Shown here in pieces: positions 47,926 to 57,938 of a stretch of DNA of 64,000 bases; positions within the stretch are counted from its first letter, which is position 1; each line of letters begins with the position of its first letter. A model generated the notes under the pieces. The model was not told where the DNA came from. It was given only the letters and a program-made list of their open reading frames with translations, and made no database searches. The translations under genes were made by a program, and so were the position numbers. The stretch is from Kitagawia praeruptora (Eukaryota > Streptophyta > Magnoliopsida > Apiales > Apiaceae): positions 88,060,001 to 88,124,000 of the forward strand of contig CM075345.1 in NCBI GenBank assembly GCA_037693485.1, written 5' to 3'.

Positions 47926-48177
47926 TTATGTAATCACTTCCAAGTCCTCATCTGTGAACTCAGCCTGAGATTTTGGAATCGACCTTCCATCAGCTGCAGA
48001 ACCAGCAGCTTCACCAACGCCAAAGTTAGGCTTCATGGGAACATGAGGGCCTTTCTCTATACAGTTAACATAATCTTCGTCTAGTGCTGAGAGATGAAGA
48101 TGCATCTTTACCTTCCAATGAAAGTAGTTGTCTTTGTCGAGAATTGGAATCTTTAGCCCTGTGTCCTTCTTTCCCAT
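47926..48177 (-). pseudogene. Copia B gag N-terminus
   Basis: The Met at 48177 starts MGKKDTGLKIPILDKDNYFHWKVKM, a typical copia gag start 40 bases inside the primer site. The frame is broken about 13 bases before the next gag segment (47912). Confidence 0.88.
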
Positions 48178-48216
48178 GGTGCTAGATCTTTAAACTTCTT
48201 GTATGATAGAAGCTTG

Positions 48217-48228
48217 CTCTGATACCAA
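48217..48228 (-). other. Copia B primer-binding site (initiator-Met tRNA)
   Basis: On - TGGTATCAGAGC starts two bases inside the 5' LTR. Confidence 0.94.
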
Positions 48229-48229
48229 T

Positions 48230-49257
48230 TGTTATTTCCCAGTTGCACACCTCAAGATTGTAGAAGGGGGGTTGAATACAATCTTGTGAAATTCTTTCGA
48301 TTTTAAGCAAGACAACAATTACAACTTCAATGGAAACAGATGGATAAGTCGAAGACTAAAACGTAAAGAAACAGAAAATGAACAAATGCACAACACACTT
48401 AAATATTTCAGGTGGGGTTTTCTCGACTCCACCTGAGGGTTGTATTGAAGAAAACTTCTATGTGTAAAATGAGTACACAGCTGCGAATACAAGGCTAAAA
48501 CTATTAAAAGAGAACCTAATGCTTATGGCTTTTTAGCTCAGTGTTTCTCTTCTCTGTTTTAGCTATGCTACACTTGAAGTATATAAATACTCCAAGATTA
48601 ACCCTACAAAATAAACGAATCTTACAAGTCAAAGTATCCTGTAGGGTTGCTGCCACTCCTTGTCTCCATGTGATACAATTTTGTGTGGTTGTCTTGGACA
48701 GATATGGACTAGATTTACCAGCTAAATTGTTTGTAAGAATAAGGAATGTTTCTTTTTCTTCTTCATTTCCAATACTGGTTCCCATACCTCTTTTAAGTTT
48801 ATCAACCCATGTGATCTGTCAGGCATGTCAAGTCGCCATCAACCTCTAATCCCAAGACATTATTGGTTGAAGCATTTATCCGGTGTAGACATGGATCGAC
48901 AGGTTGATTTCTGCTTGCTGAGAATACCATATCCGTTGACATAGAATCTTCATCCGTTGATCACCACTTCACTTATATAGAATTACATAGCACAGCTTAT
49001 ATACAATTAGCTACCCTATTCTGTATATCCTTTGATAGTCAACATGACTTAGGATTACTAGCAACTATGATATTCTACAACAAACTCAAACTTAAATACA
49101 AGGTATGCTACAGACTTATCAATTGATAAGCGACCTCATCAACGGATGTACATAGCTTGGGTATCCGTTGATAAGTTACAAAACTTAATCTTGTACTCAT
49201 ATGATTTTCAAGGTGTTTTATGGGTGTATATCATCAAGGACAACATAATTCCTAACA
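48230..49257 (-). repeat. Copia B 5' LTR (1028 bp)
   Basis: On + it reads TGTTATTTCC to CCTAACA. It matches the 3' LTR apart from scattered changes and the 145-bp duplication. It contains TATCCGTTGA-type motifs at 48929-48960 and 49137-49172. Confidence 0.93.
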
Positions 49258-49718
49258 AACACAAACATCCCAAAAACACAACACTGAACGATATAGAGAA
49301 CCACCAATCAGTAGTTCTTCAGAAACATCAGACACATCAACGCATATTTCAACAGAAGCAATTCATGTGTTCGATACTATTCAACCCATACACAAACGCC
49401 TACATATGGGACTTTTCAAGGGCATTTTTGGCTTACACATTAGAGAGAGGGAGAGGGAGGCCAAGGAAGTACAATGCATCCCCTATCAGGCGTAAGGCAG
49501 ATAAATTCACTAGGAAACCGGATTGTTCACCTCCCCCCATGACGGGTAACCACACGACATGGACTGAGTCTATAACATGCCAGCAATTGGTCAAATGTGA
49601 CCCACTGAACGACAAAAAGAAAGTGGCATACAACATACTTTGTGACGCCATTGACATGGGTCTAGAGACTATAGAGAATGCTGAGGCAACTCTACATAAT
49701 ATATTATCAGCTATTTAA
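49258..49718 (+). pseudogene. LINE ORF1 C-terminal part with AT-hook
   Basis: The LINE frame resumes after the target duplication and runs to TAA 49716-49718. It contains ERGRGRPRKYNASP near 49440-49480, an AT-hook core (RGRPRK) preceded by Arg/Gly. The final 60 residues are helical and end 38 bases before the ORF2 ATG. AT-hooks bind the minor groove of AT-rich DNA. Paired with the RRM at the N-terminus, this suggests ORF1 may contact both RNA and target DNA (inferred). Confidence 0.75.
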
Positions 49719-49755
49719 GCTAACAGTTACGACATACATTCTTTCTAGTTGTATT

Positions 49756-50556
49756 ATGGAGAGTTTCTCAGGAATAACTTGGAATATAGAAGGATGTAAC
49801 AACACAAAGAATAGGAGGAACATCAAAACACACATCACAGACAACCATATTAACTTTATTTGCCTTCAAGAAACCAAGTGCACACAATTGGATAGCAAGA
49901 AAAGCAAGTCTATTTGGGACAGGGGTAGTAACCATGGCTGGCTCATAGCTCCATCCCAAGGTTCCTCAGGAGGACTCGCCACTTCCTGGGACGAACTACA
50001 CTACACTTTAAAAAGGAACATCATCACAAAAAACTGGATTTATTTTCAAGGAACAACAAAGCACACCAATCATCAGTTCATCTGCATCAATCTCTATGCT
50101 CCACAATCAACATCAGATAAAGCCGTCATCGGGGACCAGCTAAGCAATCTGTTGCTGGCTAATTCAGACATAGCCACCTGCACTGTGGATGCAGACATTT
50201 TTAATGACTTTATACAAAACAATGGGCTTATCAACAAAAAAACCCAGCAACCTCACTTCACCTGGTTTGGCCCAGCAGGTAAAAGGAGCAAATTAGACTG
50301 GATACTTGTCAACGTTAAGTGGTTTGCATCAAATAACTGGACAACTAAACTTCTGAATCGGAAAAGCTCGGATCATCGTCCCATTTGGCTGGGCATATCG
50401 TCAATCAACTGGGGACCAAAACCCTTTAAACTCTACAACTCCTGGCTTGAAGAAAAGTCACTTCACGCAATTTTAAGTAACATTGTGAGTAAACATAACC
50501 TGGTACACTTGGACATCACACAAGCCATTAGAGAGATCAGGAACGCTGGGAAATGA
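49756..50556 (+). pseudogene. LINE ORF2: apurinic-type endonuclease domain
   Basis: MESFSGITWNIEGCNN starts the EEP fold. ICLQETKC holds the metal-binding Glu, SKLDWILVN a conserved Asp, and SSDHRPIWL the catalytic Asp-His. The GDFN block expected between residues 130 and 150 is missing: the text goes from SNLLLANSDIATC to DADIFNDFIQ, so an internal deletion has removed a catalytic Asp/Asn. The frame stops at TGA 50554-50556 (probably a former Trp) and continues in frame. It would nick target DNA to prime reverse transcription. Confidence 0.88.
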
Positions 50557-52648
50557 TGGAATAAACATGTATTGGGCAATGTGGACTTGGCAATTCACAA
50601 AAGAGAAGTAGAGAGAAAACAATGTGACAACACTGATGTCAGACGTGCCCATGACCTTAGTAATGAACTAGAGAATTTATACCATCACAGGGACCATATG
50701 ATCTGGCAAAAATCGAGGGTCAAATGGAATGCACATGGCGATAAGAACACTAGGTTCTTCCACCTTGTTGTAGGGTATAGAAGACAAAGTAATAATGTTC
50801 TTGGAATATCACATGAAGGAGCATGGGTATCTCATCCAGGTCTAGTTAAGTTAGTATTCTTTGAGCACTTCAAATCCTTCTTAAGCAACGACACATCTCG
50901 CCCTATTTTCAAACTAGGTTCACTCCACCATCCCCTGTCACATAAAATTGGGACTTGAGAGACCATTTTCACAAGAGGAAGCAGTAATAGCTCTAAAAGG
51001 CATCGATTCCAATAAATCCCCCGGTCCGGACGGCCTTAATGCTGCAAGCATCAAACATTGTTGGAACATTTTACAACAAGGTTTTATGAACTGTATCCAT
51101 CAATTCCATCACAGTGGCATCTTACCCAAGAGCCTTAATTCTTCCTTCATATCACTAATCCCAAAAACATCCAACCCCTCGAAGCCACAAGACTACAGGC
51201 CAATCAGCCTCATCAATACAACTCTGAAAATTCTCCTTAAGATGCTAGCTAATAGACTCAAGCTCGCTCTCCCACATATCATAGCAGAGGAACAAACAGG
51301 CATCATTCAGGGCAGAAATATAGCAGATGGCATCATACTAACCTCAGAAATCATACACTCGATGAAGGTTAAGAAAACCAAAGGTGTCATCATCAAACTT
51401 GACTTTGAGAAAGCATTCGACACGGTAAACTGAGATTTCTTATTTGATACTCTGGAACACATGAACTTTGGGTCTCATTGGATAATGTGGATTAAATCCA
51501 TATTCAACACAAACAGAATTTCGATCCTGGTCAATGGATCCCCTACTAATGAATTCAAGCAATCTAGAGGCCTCAGACAAGGCGATCCTTTGTCCCCTCT
51601 CCTTTTCAACATAGTAGGGCAAGTGTTACATCACATGGTCAAATTAGCCAACAAATAGAAGAAATTTGAAGGCATCAAAATAGGTCGGGGAGACTGCAGC
51701 TTCACGCATCTTCAATTTGCAGACGATACTCTTTTATTTGTGAATGGAGACACCAACTCAATTGCCAGTATCAAAAGGATTCTTATTGCTTTTCAGCTAC
51801 TGTCAGCTCTAAAAATCAACTTTACCAAGAGCGAGATATTGGCATTGAACTACCCTCCTGACGTTATAGTGGAATGGGCCAATATTTTAGGTTGCAAGAT
51901 AGGGCAATGGCCACTTAAATACTTGGGGGTTCCTCTAGGTGCACCACAAAATAGCACCGCACTATGGGAACCTTTAATACTCAAATTCTACAGGAACCTC
52001 AGCAATTGGGCATCTACCAACCTCAACACTGCAGGCAAGCTCGTTCTACTTAAATCAACTTTAGATAGCATACCCATCTATTGGTTCAATTTTTTACTCA
52101 TGCCCAAATCAGTTAGAGAAAAAATAGACAACATTCGGAGAGACTTCCTTTGGGGGAAAGGTAAACTTCATCTTATAAATTGGAAAACAGTCACTACTTG
52201 CAAGACCAAAGGAGGATTAGGTGTCAGCAACCTAGAACATAGAAACCTAGCGATGCTAGGTAAATATTGGTGGAGAATTCTAGAAAACAAAGATGCACCT
52301 TGGCTACGTCTGCTCACAGCAAAGTATGGACATAATACAACATCGTGGATTAACAACGGATATGCCCGGAAACAATCTACCCTGATTAACAACCTGAAGC
52401 AGCTCTCTCTGCACAGAGACATGGCTTACTTGTTTAAAACAGATAACTATAAATGGCAAGTAGGTCAGGGAAATAGAGTCAAATTCTGGGAAGACACTTG
52501 GATACGAGACACCCCCTATCCTCCTCACACGCCCGTCTATATAGACTCTGCAACCACAAGTTCATATTCATCAAAGATATCGTTGAGATATAGAGCCACT
52601 GCAACGCCAACCCAGAGGCACTTTGGAGCAGACCACTTCACCATCTAG
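50557..52648 (+). pseudogene. LINE ORF2: reverse transcriptase
   Basis: After the linker (KWNAHGDKNTRFFH) a frameshift near 50950 leads into RT: SPGPDGLNAASIKHCW, LIPKTSNPSKPQDYRPISL, IKLDFEKAFDTVN with the first catalytic Asp, RGLRQGDPLSPLLFNI, and LQFADDTLLFV with the catalytic FADD at 51716-51727. Stops at 51431-51433 (TGA) and 51656-51658 (TAG) leave the frame unchanged. The thumb and L1-type C-terminal region (GKGKLHLINWKTVTTCK) follow. A frame change near 52560-52650 ends the open stretch. Confidence 0.92.
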
Positions 52649-53320
52649 AACAGCAACTTGCTATTGATATATACAACATTTTGCACGCACACACCAACAA
52701 TGCAAAACAAGACAAACTACTATGGGCTACCACAGATAAACAATACTCAGCAGCACAGTTATACAAATCTCTAAACAATAATACATCCGGCGACTTTAGG
52801 TGGGCATTCATATGGACCCTCAAGATTCCTCTAAAAGTCAAGGTCTTTCTGTGAAAAATAGTACACAATATTCTCCCTACTAAATCCTTCTTAGCACACA
52901 GAATCCCAAATTTCATGAATAACACTAGGTGCACAATCTGCAACTCACTTGATGAAGACTGCATCCACTTGTTTAAACACTGCGTCGCTGCTACCGATTG
53001 CTGGGACTTTATAGATAGATGGTGGGTAGCTTTAACGCTTACTCTCTCCTATAATGACTGGATTTATACCATGTTCAAAGCAGCAACAGGAAAACATTAC
53101 ATGGACCACTGGCAGACCACAGTTGCTGCCACATTATGGACCATTTGGCTTCACCGGAACGATCGCACCTTCAACAACACCGGACAATCAGCGGTTCAGT
53201 CGAGCAAACAGACCCAATTCCTGATCATGCATAGATCATACTCTTGGTGCTGTAGCATTGGATCCTTCATAGAAATAGTAGAGCAGAGTGGTTTGATAAT
53301 CCCATCAGAGCAACGAAAAA
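52649..53320 (+). pseudogene. LINE ORF2: zinc-knuckle (zf-RVT) region
   Basis: WAFIWTLKIPLKVKVF (52800-52850), a stop, then KIVHNILPTKSFLAHR and CTICNSLDEDCIHLFKHC (52930-52985). The spacing CX2CX7HX4C fits the plant LINE zf-RVT module. Frames shift at least twice. Confidence 0.85.
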
Positions 53321-53321
53321 C

Positions 53322-53780
53322 ATGTATATGCACTTCATCCAAGGTTTGAGAAACACTAGAGATTACTACGGATTCACAAATGGCGCTTGGCATTTATCTA
53401 ATGAGAACATTAGAGCGGGTATGGGAGGTTATTTGGCAAATAAAGACGGGGACATCGTCTTTATCTTCAGTGGACACACTCAAGTAAGTACCCCACTACA
53501 AGCAGAAACAAATGCCCTCATTTATCTTCTCCAACAGTTAGATAGCACTCTACCACAAATTAGTAATACAGTCATTTACACGGACTCGAAGGAACTATGG
53601 CTCAATATCAAACACTTTCGGGCTAGGCTTGTCCAGTCCATTAGATATGTAGACCATTGTAACCTCACTTCTTTCAACAACATAGAAGTTGAATATACGG
53701 GTCGCAACCACAAAATGGGTGCCGACTTTCTGGCAAAACAGGGGACTACGAGGCCAAATATAGTGAAGGGTTGGATATAG
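53322..53780 (+). pseudogene. LINE ORF2: C-terminal RNase H domain, first catalytic Asp changed
   Basis: The domain pattern is GFTNGAWHLSNENIRAG, AETNALIYLLQQL, VIYTDSKELWLN, and HKMGADFLAKQG. The Glu, second Asp and last Asp are present. The first Asp (normally FTDGA) is Asn, a single G-to-A type change. The domain resembles the RNase H that plant L1 elements acquired downstream of RT. Confidence 0.85.
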
Positions 53781-54094
53781 GGTAGTATCCAGTTCCATAC
53801 TTGGCCCATCTCTAAATTCGTATCCCACACTCTTCACTTGGCTCGAGAATATCTGCTATTTTACTTTAAACTTCTAATCACACCTTTTTACCATCACTCT
53901 ACCAAGACAGACTACACTCCTGCTTTACTTTTCGCCTTACCCTCGCATCCTTGATACTTGCTCCTCGTACTATCCCAGAGTTCCTACTCTTCCACTATGG
54001 GTAATACACAATCTCCTCTCTATATATTTCATCCTCTCCCTCAGTCATATACACTCTACACTCCCCACTCCCATCATTTACAGCTCCTCCCACT
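53781..54094 (+). other. LINE spacer between ORF2 and ORF3
   Basis: Pyrimidine-rich (CTCCTCCC-type) with no conserved ORF. It could act as leader for ORF3. Confidence 0.5.
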
Positions 54095-54760
54095 ATGCCC
54101 TACTACACTTGGAAAGCCCCCCTCAGGGGTCAATTCAAAGTTAATGTTCACGTTCTACACACCTCCAGGCAATACAATGGGAACAACAATGGAGTTGGCA
54201 TTGTGATCCGAGATCACCGTGGCCGACTGGTGAAAGGTCTTACTGGCTCTATTAGGGGTCTCTCTCCCCTTGCTACACAGCTCTGGGCTCTACACATGGG
54301 CCTAAATCATGCTCGCCTAAGCAACTGTGAACTCATTATGCTGGAAACTGACAACTACAATCCCTATTTCGAAGTCAAACGCATGGATGGTAGGGGAGAT
54401 AGATCCTGTCTCTGGATAATGGAACAAATTCAGAAACTGCTTGGGTGCAATCCGGAATGGGAGAACAGTTTCCAATTTGTTGCTGAGACCTCGAATAGGT
54501 CCGCACAATACTTAGCTGCCATAGGTCTCAATAACTGGCAGACCAAGCACCACTTCTTTGAACCTTTTGATGGACTACAAGAGAAGTTGGATCTCGACAT
54601 GGGTTTCGGTCCTCCCATTCCTCAGCTTCATGTTTTCCCCATCCCTATGGACACTCAGGGCTACGTCATTGGTTTTGCCCCGCCCAGTGTTACTGCCACT
54701 CACTCTGTTAGGATCGAAGCTGTCGAGGACCAGGTGTCGAATAATGGCAGGGAGGTTTAG
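54095..54760 (+). CDS. LINE ORF3: second, degenerate RNase H-like protein (221 aa)
   Basis: An open frame of 221 codons starting MPYYTWKAPLRGQFKVNVHV. The pattern WKxPxxGxxKxNxD at the start, GVGIVIRDHRGRLVKGL, ALHMGLNHARLSNCELIMLETDN and SNRSAQYLAA is that of the plant RVT_3 RNase H family. Catalytic positions are mostly lost: first Asp is His, the AE Glu is Thr, the LETD Asp stays, the last AD Asp is Gln. About 80 extra residues follow (FEPFDGLQEK, FGPPIPQLHVFPIP). Unlike ORF1 and ORF2 it has no stop. Role unknown; a structural or nucleic-acid-binding role is possible. Confidence 0.7.
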   Translation: MPYYTWKAPLRGQFKVNVHVLHTSRQYNGNNNGVGIVIRDHRGRLVKGLTGSIRGLSPLATQLWALHMGLNHARLSNCELIMLETDNYNPYFEVKRMDGRGDRSCLWIMEQIQKLLGCNPEWENSFQFVAETSNRSAQYLAAIGLNNWQTKHHFFEPFDGLQEKLDLDMGFGPPIPQLHVFPIPMDTQGYVIGFAPPSVTATHSVRIEAVEDQVSNNGREV

Positions 54761-54992
54761 TGCTAGTCTCTTATCTTAGTGCTGGTTCTCATGGCTGGTG
54801 CCATCTTTTGTTTTCCCAGCACTTCTTTTGTTTCGTAGCTTTGCTTGTTGCCTCTGATGGCTGTATTTTTCTCTTGTACTATTCTTTTGAGCCCATCTCT
54901 ATGGATTGTACTTTAGTCGGCTGGGCTTCTTGGATCCCTTCCATGAAGTGTTTCCATCCTGTTTCTATAAAATTTTAATTATAAAAAAATAT
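54761..54992 (+). other. LINE 3' untranslated region and A-rich tail
   Basis: T-rich 3' region ending ATAAAATTTTAATTATAAAAAAATAT, next to the 13-bp target duplication. Confidence 0.75.
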
Positions 54993-55211
54993 ATATAAAA
55001 ATCAAAGTATATATTATTCGGACTATTCGGTCTATAGGTCCGGACCGATATATTTTTATAGAACCGGACCGAACCAATTTTTATTTCAGTCTATTCGGTC
55101 CGGATCGAATAGACCGAATTTTCAGAAAATTACAACCGAATCGAACCGAATTTGCACGGTTCGGTTCAGTTTTTCGGTTTCGGTTCAGTTTTGCTCAGCC
55201 TTAAATACATC

Positions 55212-55594
55212 TAACGATTCTTATTAATTACTAAAAATCTTACCGTAATATATGATAATATTTTTGGGTATACGTTAATGATTGAAAAATTATGTTTTAA
55301 AGTAAAAGGAAATGTATTAATTAAAAAAGAAACATTGATATATTATATAATTAATGTTTTTAGGAGTTTTTAAAAGATAATATCAACTAAAATTAAATAT
55401 GAAAAAAGACAATCGATTAATTATCATTAATTATATTATTTTATTATTTATTTTAATAATTAAAATAATCATACCAAAAATTAACTCAATAAACTATTTC
55501 AATGTTAATATAATAATATAGATATAGATGTCAAAAGAAAAATTTGCTCCCCAATCTAGATTCCTAACTCCGTATCTGCGGTCACAAGTCACAA
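55212..55594. other. AT-rich spacer
   Basis: Nothing recognised, apart from a few CACAAC-type repeats toward the right end (55581-55600). Confidence 0.5.
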
Positions 55595-55602
55595 CTCACA
55601 AC

Positions 55603-55796
55603 CTCTGTTATAAAAATCGGTCGATTTCTGAAAAATCGTCGATAAATCGTCCAAAAATCGGTCAAAATTTTGGAACCGATTTGGCCGATTTTGCAAAAAT
55701 CGCCGATAAATCGCCGATTTTTCAACCGAATCACCCGATAAATCGTAAATCGGTACCTCAACCGAATAGTTCCGATTTCCGAAATCTGCAACACTG
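55603..55796. mobile_element. Small hAT-like MITE (194 bp)
   Basis: Perfect 8-bp duplications CTCACAAC lie at 55595-55602 and 55797-55804, but inside an ACAACTCACAAC microsatellite, so chance is possible. The ends CTCTGTTATAAAAATCGG and the complement of CCGAAATCTGCAACACTG form a decayed terminal inverted repeat. The interior repeats AAATCGCCGATAAATCG-type units. Confidence 0.68.
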
Positions 55797-55804
55797 CTCA
55801 CAAC

Positions 55805-57600
55805 TCACAACTCACAAGAAACCTTGTGTTTGTACCACACAAAACTTCTGGGGTTTTCCAAAGTACAACATTGTATTTTATTAACAATAAATTTAATTTA
55901 AGTTTAAAACTATGTTTTCCTACTAATTTGTAAAACTGGTAATTAAACAATTGTTACCGCCTATTAAATAATTTTATAACAAAAGTCATCTAATTTCTTG
56001 TGAAATTTAATATTTTACCGGCATTTGTTTTACTTTTACACAAGTTGCATATAATTGCAATTAAAAAACAAAAGAATCATGATTCTTGCAATTATCCTAA
56101 GTTAAAAAAAACTAGAAACCAAAAAAATGGAATAAGTGACATTTACATTAAAAATTAAAATTGTATTGGATTGAAATGAATGAAGATGAAATAACATATT
56201 GAAATTTGAACTAAAATGTATGCACATTTTCTTTCAATTTTTTTAATAAAACTTTATCCGTGCTTATTTTTTAACGTATTCCGTAATCATATTATTTTCC
56301 ATTAAATTTATTCAATTTTTTTCAAAATTTCCTTCCATTCAATTATTTTTCATTAATTTACTTCATCTATTATCTATCTATTATATTATTAATAGCCCAA
56401 CAAGGATCTATTAATTCATGAGACAATAAATTCAATCTAAAATCATGACACATTTTATTCAATTTGAACTGACTAATTTATCCTTATATGTGGTTGGAAG
56501 GAGTAGAACTTGGGTCTCCAAGTTGGTGTACACACATTTTTACCATTAGACTACTCACTTACATGTGTTCTAAATTATAAACATTATATGTGTGTATGAA
56601 GGTGTACGTGCATTTATGTGTATATTTTTATTTCTATTAAACCATACCAAAATAAATTATATTTATATCAAAACATAAACTAATGTTGCATAATATATAG
56701 TTTAGTTATACATTTTTAATTGTAATAATAATATTAATTAAAATTTACAATGTATGATAATTTCGTAATACAATCAAAATATTCTTTCATACATCTTTTC
56801 AAATAAAAACATGATATTTCTTTGTGTGCCGCATGAGCGGGATAATATTTGGATTTATACAAAGAAAATATATATGAAATTCATAATATATTTTTAATGA
56901 ATAATAATTAAATATAAGAGCAAGTCAACAGCTAAAGTATAGCAAAGCTGCTAGCACTTTTGGACTAAACATGCGATGAATTAGTATATTTGGGACTTCA
57001 TATAATTTTTTAAAAATACTCAATTTTCGATCACAGTTGTCAAAAGATTGATCATGACTGTGTATTTGCACATATAATTTTTGAAATTCTACTCATTAAG
57101 AAAAAAATTGAAATAATATCACAATTTAAAATAAAACCTTGCGACAACTTTAACGATGATGAGTTCTCCATTAGATAAGGGTTTGGATCCTCTGTCCCCT
57201 TCATCCAGGTCTTCTTTGAAAATGTAATCTCTGTCCTCAATTGTAAAACTTCTTACCACTCCTAATCAATATTTATAATAAATTTATAAAATACACTCTC
57301 TCTCCCCCACTTTTTTTTATACTTTTACGAATTCAACATACTTTTAATAATATACAATTAAATTAATAGTGAGTATAAAGATTATTGTTGAAGATGAATG
57401 TATATGAAGTTGCTAAGAGTCAATATTTTATATTATATTTAGAAATCTCTTGGAGATGCTCTTACCGATCATCTGAATTTGCATCATCAAATTATGCATT
57501 AAATATTGATTGAATTAAGAACATTTTAAAAATGCGTGTTATGAATGAAAAAATAAATTCAAAGAAATAATATAGGCTATAATGACAAAAAAAATATCCG
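55805..57600. other. AT-rich intergenic region
   Basis: No coding sequence recognised. AAGAGCAAGTCAACAGC (56919) and TTGGAGATGCTCTTA (57452) could be the ends of another Tourist-like MITE of about 540 bp, but matching target duplications are not visible. Confidence 0.5.
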
Positions 57601-57605
57601 TTGTT

Positions 57606-57645
57606 AGAAGATGACCCGTGCGAGGCCCGGATTATTATGCTAGTT
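57606..57645 (+). mobile_element. Possible Helitron 3' terminus
   Basis: CCCGTGCGAGGCCCGGATTA forms a short GC hairpin, followed 10 bases later by CTAG then T, the CTRR-T ending of Helitrons. The 5' end was not found. Confidence 0.4.
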
Positions 57646-57770
57646 TTTCCTTATCAAACACAATATAAATCTTTAAAAAAAAAAAAAAAAAAACTCACTT
57701 CAATCCATTTTTTGTTATCGTAATCAAGCACAGCACAAATGTTTACAGTTTCCATGAAAATTGAAAGTGT

Positions 57771-57776
57771 CACGTG
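57771..57776. promoter_or_regulatory. G-box upstream of MAX2
   Basis: CACGTG lies 163 bases before the MAX2 ATG and directly beside a near-perfect palindrome, CTACGCATGTGCGTAG (57777-57792). G-boxes bind plant bHLH and bZIP factors, including light-signalling PIF and HY5. Use here is inferred. Confidence 0.55.
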
Positions 57777-57938
57777 CTACGCATGTGCGTAGTCCATCCA
57801 GGACTTGATTACACGGAGGGAGTCCCCACAGTACTACAGACAGACCATTCATATCTCATATCCATTCACCCAGTTCCCCATTGTTCCTCCTCTCCCCAAA
57901 ACCAACCTATACACACAAATACATACATACATACATAA

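Larger units (their letters stand above)
36154..49257 (-). mobile_element. Copia B: 13.1 kb SIRE-like LTR retrotransposon with extra 3' ORF
   Basis: On - the order is 5' LTR (49257-48230), iMet primer site, gag with two CCHC knuckles, protease, integrase, RT, RNase H, a long extra coding region, purine tract and 3' LTR (37332-36154). It lies in LINE ORF1 with a 5-bp duplication carrying one mismatch (AACAA at 36149-36153, AACAC at 49258-49262). Removing element and duplication rejoins ORF1 in frame. The extra region behind pol is typical of the SIRE/Maximus lineage. Confidence 0.93.
34585..54992 (+). mobile_element. LINE (L1-type non-LTR retrotransposon), split by copia B
   Basis: Identical 13-bp duplications ATATAAAAATCAA flank it (34572-34584 and 54993-55005), and it ends in an A-rich tail. 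ORF1, ORF2 (endonuclease, RT, zinc knuckle, RNase H) and a downstream ORF3 are present. Without copia B the element is about 7.3 kb. Only 15 bp precede the first ATG, so some 5' truncation is likely. ORF1 and ORF2 are broken by several stops and frameshifts; ORF3 is open. Confidence 0.9.
34300..55203. mobile_element. hAT-like MITE, about 480 bp, split by the LINE
   Basis: The arms are 34300-34571 and 55006-55203. Perfect 8-bp duplications AATACATC lie outside (34292-34299 and 55204-55211), the hAT signature. The ends CAGAATTGGA and the complement of TGCTCAGCCTTA differ mainly by transitions from a shared CAGGGCTGAGCA-type end. Both arms are full of CCGAACCGAATAGACCG-type repeats. Confidence 0.75.

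Noticed and set aside
55528..55884. 118-codon ORF across the small hAT MITE
   Set aside because: It is a translation of AAATCG-type MITE repeats, and the opposite strand is equally open.
57814..57823. CGGAGGGAGT upstream of MAX2 as a Stowaway MITE end
   Set aside because: No opposite terminus or TA duplication found nearby; ten bases alone are not enough.
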